A DNA stretch of 50,912 nt, taken from contig CAYLSV010000019.1 in the NCBI GenBank assembly GCA_964386435.1, forward strand, positions 1-50,912. The letters run 5' to 3'. Under the pieces are notes generated by a model. That model was given only the letters and a program-made list of their open reading frames with translations, searched no databases and had not been told where the DNA came from. The stretch's first letter is position 1. Each line of letters begins with the position of its first letter. This DNA comes from CAYLSV01 sp964386435 (lineage in GTDB: Bacteria > Planctomycetota > Phycisphaerae > Tepidisphaerales > Tepidisphaeraceae). Position numbers and translations under genes: made by a program. Shown here piece after piece: positions 1 to 6,546 of the stretch.

Positions 1-53
1 GCTGCGGTGCAACGCACCGCAGTCCGGACTGCGGTGCGTTGCACCGCAGCTAC
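1..53. repeat. Perfect 50-bp palindrome made of two hairpin units
   Basis: Bases 1-25 are the exact reverse complement of bases 26-50. Each half is itself a hairpin, with CTGCGGTGC and GCACCGCAG separated by three bases, so the whole is a palindrome of palindromes able to form a cruciform. It lies just beyond the end of flgG and could terminate transcription, although no T-tract is visible. A single-unit relative lies at 4124-4154. Confidence 0.85.
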
Positions 54-79
54 CTCACCTCCCCTACGCCTTCACTGGT

Positions 80-892
80 TTACCGGCGGAGTTGCCCCAC
101 GGTTTGCAGCACCTGGTCGGCCGTCTGGATGCTTTGGCTGTTGAGCTCGAACGACCGCTGGAGCTTGATCAGCGTCACGAGCTCGCGAACCGGGTCGACG
201 TTGGAGCCTTCGAGGTGGCCGCTGATGAGTTGGCCGGTGCCGCCCTCGCCGGGCCGGTTTTGGATTGGGGCGCCGCTGGCTTCGGTTTCGACGTAAATCG
301 AGCCGCCGAGCTGCGAGAGGCCGTGCGGGTTCGGGAAGCGGGCCAGCTCGATGGTCGCCACCACCTGCGGCGACGGGTCGCCCGGCAGCACCGCCGTCAC
401 CTCGCCGTCTCGGCTGATCGAGATGCTGCTCGGGTCGGCGTCGGTCGGCACGGTTACGGGCGGCACGAGCTTGTAGCCGCTGCCAATGCCGAGCACGAGG
501 TCGCCGTCGGGCGTTCTGATCAGGTTGCCGCTGCGGGTGTACGCCGTGCCGTCGCCGACGCTGTCAAGCACCTGCACGCGGAAGAACCCCTCACCTTGAA
601 TGGCCACGTCGAGCTGCCGGTCGGTGCCTTCCAGGCCGCCCTGCTCGAAGTCGGCCTGCGTGTTGCTGACCCGCGTGCCCAGGCCGATGTGGATGCCCAT
701 CGGGTCGACGTCGCCGTCGCCGTTGATGCTGCCCGGGGCCCGCTTGGTCTGGTAGATGAGGTCCTCGAAGTTCACGCGGCTGCGTTTGAACGCGGTGGTC
801 TCGGCGTTGGCGAGGTTGTTCGCCACGACGTCGATGCCGGTCGAAAGAGCCTTGAGCCCGGTGCTGGCGGTGTGGAGTGCGGTGATGGCCAT
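80..892 (-). CDS. flgG: Flagellar distal rod protein FlgG
   Basis: 270 residues, about the usual FlgG length (~260). It forms the distal rod of the flagellar basal body and crosses the periplasm. The N-terminus has the axial-protein signature (LHTASTGLKAL then DVVANNLANAETTAFKRSR). The middle has the GEGFFRV segment, and the C-terminus has GSNVDPVRELVTLI followed by a heptad-like helix ending TVGQLRR. I chose the ATG at 892 (MAITALHTASTG) because the longer reading frame adds unrelated sequence upstream. It lies 52 bp downstream of flgF on the same strand, so the two are probably co-transcribed. The palindrome at 1-50 follows the stop. Confidence 0.96.
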   Translation of the reverse strand: MAITALHTASTGLKALSTGIDVVANNLANAETTAFKRSRVNFEDLIYQTKRAPGSINGDGDVDPMGIHIGLGTRVSNTQADFEQGGLEGTDRQLDVAIQGEGFFRVQVLDSVGDGTAYTRSGNLIRTPDGDLVLGIGSGYKLVPPVTVPTDADPSSISISRDGEVTAVLPGDPSPQVVATIELARFPNPHGLSQLGGSIYVETEASGAPIQNRPGEGGTGQLISGHLEGSNVDPVRELVTLIKLQRSFELNSQSIQTADQVLQTVGQLRR

Positions 893-944
893 GATGCGAA
901 GGTGGTGAGTGATGAGGACCGAGTACCGAGTAACGAGTGGCCGG

Positions 945-1709
945 TCAGGCGACCTTGCCGACGACGTTGACAAGCTTCTCGGTCGCCGTGTCTTGCTGGC
1001 GAATGAAGTTGGCGTTGGCTTCGAGCTGGCGCTGGGCGGTGAGCATGCGGGTCAACTCGGTGGTCGGGTCGACGTTGCTCCGCTCGAGGAGGTGGCCGCG
1101 AACCACGGCGGGGCCGGGGTCGAGGTCGGTGACGCCGCGGTCGCCGATGGCGTAGCGGTTGTCGCCGACGGGCTTGAGTTGGGCCGGAGCGGCGAACACG
1201 CCAAGCGTTGCCAAGGTGCGGCCGCCGTGGGCGACGGTGCCGTCATTGCCCACCGAGAGTTCGGCCGGCGGCAGGCCGGCGAGGTGGATCGTTTTCCCGC
1301 GGGAATCGAGGACTTTCTCGCCGTTGCTGGTGGTCAGGTGGCCGTTGACGCCAACGGTGAATCGGCCGTCGCGGGTCAGGTGGGCATCGCCGCGGGCGTC
1401 CTCGATGGCGAAGAAGCCGTCGCCGACGAGGGCCACGTCCAGCGGGTTGCTGGTCGGGGCGAGCGGCCCCTGCGAGAGGTCGAGTTTGGTTGGCCCGGCC
1501 ACCACGACGCCACCGAGCAGGTCGGCCGGCAACCGCCGATCGCCCGGCCGGCCGGTGGCCTTGGACTCAACCGGCAGCTGCAGCGTCGAGCTGAGCAGCC
1601 GCTTGAACCCGCCGGTCTCGGCGTTGGACAGGTTGTTGGCCACGACGTCGATCTTGACAAGGTTCGACCGCACGCCGGCGGCGGAGATGAAGGTTCCGTA
1701 GCTGCTCAT
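945..1709 (-). CDS. flgF: Flagellar proximal rod protein FlgF
   Basis: 254 residues of the flagellar basal-body rod family. N-terminal KIDVVANNLSNAETGGFKR is the shared rod/hook motif, GDGFFAIED marks the central domain, and RSNVDPTTELTRMLTAQR with a terminal helix closes the protein. It is called FlgF rather than FlgG because the paralogue at 80-892 is the closer FlgG match and the order FlgF-FlgG is conserved. The start ATG at 1709 overlaps the stop of the small upstream gene (ATGA), indicating translational coupling. Confidence 0.93.
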   Translation of the reverse strand: MSSYGTFISAAGVRSNLVKIDVVANNLSNAETGGFKRLLSSTLQLPVESKATGRPGDRRLPADLLGGVVVAGPTKLDLSQGPLAPTSNPLDVALVGDGFFAIEDARGDAHLTRDGRFTVGVNGHLTTSNGEKVLDSRGKTIHLAGLPPAELSVGNDGTVAHGGRTLATLGVFAAPAQLKPVGDNRYAIGDRGVTDLDPGPAVVRGHLLERSNVDPTTELTRMLTAQRQLEANANFIRQQDTATEKLVNVVGKVA

Positions 1710-1945
1710 GCGTTCTCCTCAGGTCGGCCCCGCAGGGCGTCGAGCGTCTTCTTGGCCACGGCCAGCCGCAGCAACTCAAGCGAGGTGTCGGTCGCCGGCG
1801 TGTCGTCCCTTGCACACCGCAGCAACTCGACGTGCACGTGCCGGGCGGCACACTGCCGGGCGACGTGCACGATCCGCTCGCCGGTCGATAACGCCGCCCA
1901 TCCCATCGGCGGGGCGATCGGCGGCATGTCGGGCAAGCGGCTCAC
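1706..1945 (-). CDS. Small hypothetical protein coupled to flgF
   Basis: 79 residues from a GTG at 1945, or 73 from the ATG at 1927. The stop overlaps the flgF start codon, the main reason for believing it is translated. The second half is a predicted amphipathic helix (LELLRLAVAKKTLDALRG) ending in an acidic RPEENA tail; the first half contains HVARQCAARHVHVELL. I recognise no family. A flagellar export or rod-assembly accessory role is possible from position only. A sequence TCCGATAA, one base from the sigma-28 -10 consensus, lies 8 bases upstream of the GTG. Confidence 0.55.
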   Translation of the reverse strand: MSRLPDMPPIAPPMGWAALSTGERIVHVARQCAARHVHVELLRCARDDTPATDTSLELLRLAVAKKTLDALRGRPEENA

Positions 1946-2075
1946 CGCCGACTTATCGGACGCCCCGGCGGCGGGCGGTCAGCAACGTCCGAGAATGTTC
2001 CAAGCGTGCGCAGATGTTGCGCCGTCCACGGCTTCCGCTGGGACTTCGACATGTCGGGCGGATAATCTTTGCGTG

Positions 2076-2615
2076 ATGCGCACGGTCCTGATCGCCATCC
2101 TCATGCTGATCGTCGGTGTGACGCTCGGTGCCGTCGGCGCATCGCTGGCACTGCGGGATGACCCGGCGGCCCTCGTGCGGACGCCCACCGACCCGGCAAC
2201 GAAGCGATGGGTGCGGCAGGTGGAGACGGCGGCGTTTCTCGCCGAGGCCGAATCGGCCGAGGTGCCCGCAGCATTGCGGCAGTTCGCCAACGGCGTGCGG
2301 CGGTTGGACGAACGCGAGGTGCCGACACAACTGGTCGCCGCGACGAACGATTTGGCCACCGCTGCCGACGCGTTGGCCGATCAGATCGACGTGGCCGACA
2401 CCGCCACAAGCGGTTGGCGTGGCGCGGCCCGCGGCTCGTGGCAGGCCATCCGCTCCCTCGCCGGCGACGAGCAGGGCGGCCCGCCGAACCGCGTGGCGTT
2501 GCGGTCCGCCAGCGCCGACCTCACTGCCGCCGCTGCGGCATTTACGGCGGCCGCCGAAGCGAGCGGGGTGGCGGTGCAGGGCGACAACTTACCGGGTTTG
2601 CCTGCTGAGGAGTGA
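2076..2615 (+). CDS. Single-pass membrane protein of unknown function in the flagellar cluster
   Basis: 179 residues. Residues 4-27 form one hydrophobic membrane anchor or uncleaved signal (LIAILMLIVGVTLGAVGAS). The rest is an alanine-rich, charged, mostly helical extracytoplasmic region with heptad-like stretches such as AATNDLATAADALADQI. The reading frame is open much further upstream, but that part is antisense to flgF, so the ATG at 2076 is preferred. It sits between the divergent flgF/flgG unit and flgI. GATAAT at 2061-2066 is a plausible -10 element. The function is unknown. Confidence 0.7.
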   Translation: MRTVLIAILMLIVGVTLGAVGASLALRDDPAALVRTPTDPATKRWVRQVETAAFLAEAESAEVPAALRQFANGVRRLDEREVPTQLVAATNDLATAADALADQIDVADTATSGWRGAARGSWQAIRSLAGDEQGGPPNRVALRSASADLTAAAAAFTAAAEASGVAVQGDNLPGLPAEE

Positions 2616-2633
2616 GCTAAAGCATGTGCACGA

Positions 2634-2700
2634 CGTCGCTGAGGCCCCCACCGCCGCGTAGCGGCGGGGCTACGCACGCTCACTCNNNNNNNNNNNNNNN
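2634..2700. repeat. Single-arm palindromic repeat next to an assembly gap
   Basis: The segment from about 2634 to 2673 has the hairpin CCACCGCCGCGTAGCGGCGG inside a GCTGAGGCCC...GGGGCTACGC context. It matches the reverse complement of the copy at 17856-17888 and the arms at 15851-15960. Bases 2686-2700 are N, so a second arm may be missing. The copy lies between the membrane-protein gene and flgI. Confidence 0.7.
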
Positions 2701-2769
2701 AAAGCCGCTTGGCGGGGCGCAACTCTTGCCGCCTCACGTCCGATAGCTCAAGCCACGGGTGCCGCTTGG

Positions 2770-2777
2770 GCCGATAA
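2770..2777 (+). promoter_or_regulatory. Sigma-28 -10 consensus immediately before flgI
   Basis: GCCGATAA matches the FliA -10 consensus at all eight positions and ends seven bases before the flgI ATG, which would give a leaderless or nearly leaderless mRNA. No TAAA-like element lies at the expected 15-base distance; the nearest, TCAA at 2748-2751, is 18 bases away. An exact match is expected about once by chance in a window of this size and composition, so this is suggestive only. Confidence 0.35.
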
Positions 2778-2784
2778 CGACGGC

Positions 2785-3819
2785 ATGGCCTTGCCCCGCA
2801 TGCTTTGCTTGCTCATCGTGTTGCTCGCCAGCCCGGCGCTGGGGGCGCGGGTCGGCGACGTCACAACGCTGGCCGGTTTGCGGGAAGAGCGGCTGGTCGG
2901 CATGGGCTTGGTTGTCGGCCTCGACGGTACCGGCGACGGCGGCGACTTCCTGCCGGCCATTCGGCCGCTGGCGAGCATGCTGGAACAGTTCAACAACGCC
3001 GCCAGCCCGGCCGAGCTGACCAACGCCGACAACGTCGCCCTCGTCACGCTCAGCGTCACCGTGCCGGCCGAGGGCGTGCGCAACGGAGACCAGCTCGACG
3101 TCTTCGTCGAGAGCATTGGCGCGGCCCAAAGCTTGCGCGGCGGCCGGCTGATCATCGTGCCGCTGGTCGGCCCGACCGGCGAAGGGCCGCCGCTGGCGCT
3201 GGCGGCCGGAAGCGTGGTGCTGGAAGATCCGCTCACGCCCACCGTCGGCCTCGTCCGCGAAGGGGCGACGATGGAGGCCGATCTGCTCAAAGACTACGTG
3301 TTTGACGGCCGGTTCACGCTGGTCATCAACAAGAACGTCGCCAGCCCGGCGATGGCGGCCAACATCGCCCGCGTCATCAACGACTCGGAGGACGGCCGCG
3401 ATTTGGCCGTGGCGCACGATGCAAAGAATGTTGTCGTCACCATCCCGCCGGCCGAGCGCGGGCAGGCCAACCACTTCATCGCTCGATTGCAGCGCTTGCC
3501 CGTGCCGACCACCGGCGGGCAGTCGATCGTGACGATCAACAGCCGCACCGGCACGATCGTCCTCAGCGGCGACGTGGAGATCGGCCCGGCCGTCATCAGC
3601 CACCGCGGCCTGACCATCACGACCGCACCGCCCAACGCGGCCATGCTGCCCGAGCGGAGCGAGTTCCTTGCCATCGACACCGCCGACCGCGGCGGGGCGA
3701 AACTGCGCGATCTGCTCGCCAGCCTCGACCAACTGAAAGTGCCCGCCGAAGACCGCATCGCGATCGTCCTCGAACTGCACAAGGCCGGCAAGCTGCACGC
3801 GAAGCTGGTGCAGGAGTAG
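2785..3819 (+). CDS. flgI: Flagellar P-ring protein FlgI
   Basis: 344 residues, close to the family length (~365). FlgI forms the periplasmic P-ring around the rod. Residues 1-20 are a cleavable signal peptide (CLLIVLLASPALGA). Recognisable segments include RLVGMGLVVGLDGTGDGG, the NADNVALVTLSVTVPA region, GGRLIIVPL, and the C-terminal AKLRDLLASLDQLKVPAEDR with the terminal ELHKAGKLHAKLV. It heads the plus-strand run flgI-flgJ-flgN-flgK-flgL. The flgA and flgH genes often found beside it are not in the window. Confidence 0.97.
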   Translation: MALPRMLCLLIVLLASPALGARVGDVTTLAGLREERLVGMGLVVGLDGTGDGGDFLPAIRPLASMLEQFNNAASPAELTNADNVALVTLSVTVPAEGVRNGDQLDVFVESIGAAQSLRGGRLIIVPLVGPTGEGPPLALAAGSVVLEDPLTPTVGLVREGATMEADLLKDYVFDGRFTLVINKNVASPAMAANIARVINDSEDGRDLAVAHDAKNVVVTIPPAERGQANHFIARLQRLPVPTTGGQSIVTINSRTGTIVLSGDVEIGPAVISHRGLTITTAPPNAAMLPERSEFLAIDTADRGGAKLRDLLASLDQLKVPAEDRIAIVLELHKAGKLHAKLVQE

Positions 3820-3871
3820 CGGCAAAGTTCGACCTGGTGAACTCCGATTTGATGATTTGCCGGAGAATTCG

Positions 3872-4120
3872 ATGGATTTAAACAAGCAGACGGAACTTCG
3901 CGGGGCGGCCAAGGCGTTCGTGGCGCAGGCATTTTTCTCGCCCATGCTCAAGCAAGTCCGTGAGGGCGGCTTCAAGAGCGAGACGGGCCAAATGCTCAGC
4001 GGCGGCCGCGGCGGCGAGGCATTCGCGGCCATGCTCGATCAGCACCGTGCCCAGCACATGGCCCGCAGCGCCGGCGATGGACTTGTGGACGCGATCGTTA
4101 ATCGACTGAGCACGAGGTAG
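3872..4120 (+). CDS. flgJ: Rod-binding protein FlgJ (N-terminal domain only)
   Basis: 82 residues matching the rod-binding (rod-capping) domain of FlgJ: AAKAFVAQAFFSPMLKQVRE, followed by GGRGGEAFAAMLDQHRAQ and a C-terminal helix. The C-terminal muramidase domain of enterobacterial FlgJ is absent, as in many other phyla, so another peptidoglycan hydrolase must open the wall for the rod. The ATG at 3872 is preferred over an upstream TTG because CGGAGA lies six to eleven bases before it. It follows flgI by 52 bp. Confidence 0.9.
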   Translation: MDLNKQTELRGAAKAFVAQAFFSPMLKQVREGGFKSETGQMLSGGRGGEAFAAMLDQHRAQHMARSAGDGLVDAIVNRLSTR

Positions 4121-4123
4121 CAA

Positions 4124-4154
4124 GGTAGCTGCGGCGCGTTGCACCGCAGCCACC
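4124..4154. repeat. Hairpin repeat related to the palindrome at the window start
   Basis: A single unit GGTAGCTGCGGCGCGTTGCA continuing CCGCAGCCACC folds as an imperfect hairpin. Its core differs at one base from the unit at 27-50. It lies between flgJ and flgN and is therefore probably transcribed. Confidence 0.7.
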
Positions 4155-4174
4155 ACCCCGAACTTCATCAGATC

Positions 4175-4738
4175 ATGCCCACCCCACGTCGCCAACCTCC
4201 CAAGCCGCCCGCGCGGTCGAAGCTGCTGCCCGCCGGGCGTGCGCCGAGTGCGCCGACCACGCCCGCCGAGCCGCCGGCGCTGGCCGATCTGGAGAAGCTG
4301 CTCGCTGAGCAGGTGCGGGCATACCGCGGCCTCGCCGAGTTGCTGGATGAGCACCGGGCCGCACTGGCCGATATGGATCTGGCCCGCGTGCTCAAACTGA
4401 CGAAGGACCACGCCAAGCGGCGCGAAGAACTTGTCCGCCTCGACCGCCGACGGCAGGCAATGCTCACGCGGCTGGGTGGCACGGGCACACTCGCCGACCT
4501 CGCCGAGCGCCACCCCGGCCGCGGCAAGGCGCTGCGGCGGTTGCGGGAGGAACTCATTCGCGTGACCGACGACGCCCGCGCCCGCGGCAAGCTCGCCGCC
4601 GGTGTCGCGGGTGGCGTGCTGGGGCATTTGAACACCGCCGTCCGTTTGCTCGCCGAGGCCGCCGGCGGCGGCGCGGCTTACGCCAAGGACGGCACCCGCC
4701 GGCCCAATCTCCGCCGCGTTGTCGAGGTCAAAGCCTGA
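4175..4738 (+). CDS. flgN: FlgN-type flagellar export chaperone
   Basis: 187 residues. After a basic, proline-rich N-terminal tail of about 40 residues, the protein is almost entirely helical: ADLEKLLAEQVRAYRGLAEL, then a DMDLARVLKLTKDHAKRREE segment typical of FlgN, then helices through LGHLNTAVRLLAEAAGG. FlgN keeps FlgK and FlgL export-competent, and those two genes follow directly. The ATG at 4175 is chosen over an upstream TTG that lies inside the hairpin repeat. Identification rests on helical pattern plus position, because FlgN is poorly conserved in sequence. Confidence 0.82.
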   Translation: MPTPRRQPPKPPARSKLLPAGRAPSAPTTPAEPPALADLEKLLAEQVRAYRGLAELLDEHRAALADMDLARVLKLTKDHAKRREELVRLDRRRQAMLTRLGGTGTLADLAERHPGRGKALRRLREELIRVTDDARARGKLAAGVAGGVLGHLNTAVRLLAEAAGGGAAYAKDGTRRPNLRRVVEVKA

Positions 4739-4755
4739 GAAGTTAGGAATAATCG

Positions 4756-6462
4756 ATGAGTTTGAGCAACACGCTGAACGTCGCGAAAAGCGCCCTGGCC
4801 GTCAATGCCACGGCCGTGCAGACGACCGGCAACAACCTCGCCAACGCCACCACGCCCGGCTACAGCCGCCAACGGACCGAGCTCACCCCCGGCCAAGGCC
4901 ACACCGGCCCGATGGGCGAGCGGGCCGGCGGCGGCGTGAACCTCGTGGCCGTTCGCCGACAAATCGACGACGCCCTCAACGCCCGCCTCCGCTCGGGCGT
5001 CAGCGATGAAAAAGGCGCTGAAGTCAAGACCGAGTGGCTCGGCCGGGCCGAGGCGATCTTCCAGGAGCTGGGCGACAATGACTTGTCGAGCCAGTTCAGC
5101 AGCTTTTTCAGCTCGTGGTCGGAACTGGCAAACAAGCCGCAGGACACCGGCTTGCGCGAGGTCGTCGTGCAGGAGGGGCAGAACACCGCCGGCAAGCTGC
5201 GGCAGGTGGGCGGCGATTTGCGGGAGCTCGTCGACGACGCCGAGACGCGGCTACGGGCCGAAGTCGAAGTGGCCGACGGGTTGGCCACGCGGATCGCCGA
5301 CCTCAACAGCCGCATCGCCCAGGCCGAGTCGGGCGGGCGGAACATCGCCAACGACTTGCGCGACAGCCGCGACGCGGCGGTGCGGGAGCTGGCGGAACTG
5401 GTGAACATCAACACCACGCCGACCGACGGCGGCGGCCTGGACGTGCACATCGGCAGCGAGCCGTTGATCGTCGGGCAGCAATCGTTCGGCCTGTACACCA
5501 CCCAACGGCCGCGGCCCGAGGACGAGAGCACGCAGCAATTGTCAGTCCGCGTCCGCGGAAACAACGCCGAGATCGACGCCCGCGGCGGCTCGATCGGCGG
5601 CCTCGTTGAAGGCCGCGACAAGAGCCGGGCGATGCTCGACCAGATCGACGGCATCGCCGGCACGATGATCTTCCAGCTCAACAACCTTCACGCCTCCGGC
5701 CAAGGCGTACGGCAGATGCACGAGACGATCTCCCCTTATGAGGCAATCGACACCACCGCCTCGCTCGCCTCCACCGACACCGGGCTGCCGTTCCAGGCGC
5801 ACAACGGCAGCTTTGTCGTCCGCGTCCGCGACGGCGGCAGCGGCCTGGTCAGCAGCACGCTTATCGACGTCGACCTCGACGGCCTGGGCAGTGACCTCAC
5901 GCTCGACGGCCTCGCCACCGAGCTCGACGGCGTCGACGGCATCTCGGCCCAGATCGTCGGCGGCAAGCTGAAGGTCGCCGGCGACGGGCCGGGCGTGAGC
6001 TTCTCGTTCTCGCAGGACAGCAGCGGCGTGTTGGCGTCGGTCGGCCTCGCCCGCTTCTTCGACGGCCACGACGCCAGCAGCATGGCCGTCCGCACCGACA
6101 TCGTCGGCGACCCCCAACGCCTCGCCGCCAGTGACGACGGCGCGCCCGCCGGCAACGGCACCGCCCGTGCCATCGCTGCGCTCGAGCAGACGACGCAGGA
6201 CCAACTCGGCGGCCGCACGATCCAGGCGAGTTACGAGTCGCTGGTCAACGATCTGACCGGCTCGACCGCCAACGCCCGCAACACCGCCGAGGCCGCCCGC
6301 ACGGTGCGGGAGACGCTCGAGGCCCAACGCGAAAGCCTCAGCGGCGTGAGCCTCGACGAGGAGGCCGCCGACCTCGTCCGCTTCCAACGTGCCTACCAGG
6401 GCGCGGCCCGCCTGATCGCGGCGGTCGACGAGATGATGCAGACGATTATCAACCTGACGTGA
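4756..6462 (+). CDS. flgK: Flagellar hook-associated protein 1 FlgK
   Basis: 568 residues, within the normal range. It forms the first hook-filament junction ring. The N-terminal SLSNTLNVAKSALAVNATAV and TGNNLANATTPGYSRQRTEL are the FlgK signature. LSSQFSSFFSSWSELANKPQ is the conserved D1 region. The C-terminal SLDEEAADLVRFQRAYQGAA then ARLIAAVDEMMQTIINL is the axial helix. Residues ~345-440 hold a beta-rich insert resembling a hook-IN motif (SFVVRVRDGG...SSTLIDVDLDG). The start ATG at 4756 follows an AGGAAT-like ribosome-binding site. It is separated from flgN by 17 bp. Confidence 0.97.
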   Translation: MSLSNTLNVAKSALAVNATAVQTTGNNLANATTPGYSRQRTELTPGQGHTGPMGERAGGGVNLVAVRRQIDDALNARLRSGVSDEKGAEVKTEWLGRAEAIFQELGDNDLSSQFSSFFSSWSELANKPQDTGLREVVVQEGQNTAGKLRQVGGDLRELVDDAETRLRAEVEVADGLATRIADLNSRIAQAESGGRNIANDLRDSRDAAVRELAELVNINTTPTDGGGLDVHIGSEPLIVGQQSFGLYTTQRPRPEDESTQQLSVRVRGNNAEIDARGGSIGGLVEGRDKSRAMLDQIDGIAGTMIFQLNNLHASGQGVRQMHETISPYEAIDTTASLASTDTGLPFQAHNGSFVVRVRDGGSGLVSSTLIDVDLDGLGSDLTLDGLATELDGVDGISAQIVGGKLKVAGDGPGVSFSFSQDSSGVLASVGLARFFDGHDASSMAVRTDIVGDPQRLAASDDGAPAGNGTARAIAALEQTTQDQLGGRTIQASYESLVNDLTGSTANARNTAEAARTVRETLEAQRESLSGVSLDEEAADLVRFQRAYQGAARLIAAVDEMMQTIINLT

Positions 6463-6472
6463 GTTGTTGTGT

Positions 6473-6529
6473 GTCCTTTGTCGTTGGTCCTTTGAATACC
6501 GACCGAAGCACAAAGGACAACGGACAAAG
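6473..6529. repeat. Inverted repeat between flgK and flgL
   Basis: The left arm TCCTTTGTCGTTGGTCCTTT pairs with the right arm AAAGGACAACGGACAAAG through a short AT-richer loop, with two compensating one-base bulges. It fills most of the 84-bp gap between flgK and flgL. It could attenuate flgL expression or be a dispersed repeat of another type; no U-tract follows. Confidence 0.6.
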
Positions 6530-6546
6530 AATCAAGAACCACCGTA

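Noticed and set aside
92..2075. Long plus-strand open frames opposite flgG and flgF
   Set aside because: They are antisense to strongly conserved flagellar genes, have arginine/alanine/valine-biased shadow composition and match no family; only the part from 2076 on is retained.
2734..4032. 432-codon minus-strand open frame opposite flgI
   Set aside because: Histidine/arginine/glycine-rich shadow of FlgI codon usage with no motif or ribosome-binding site.
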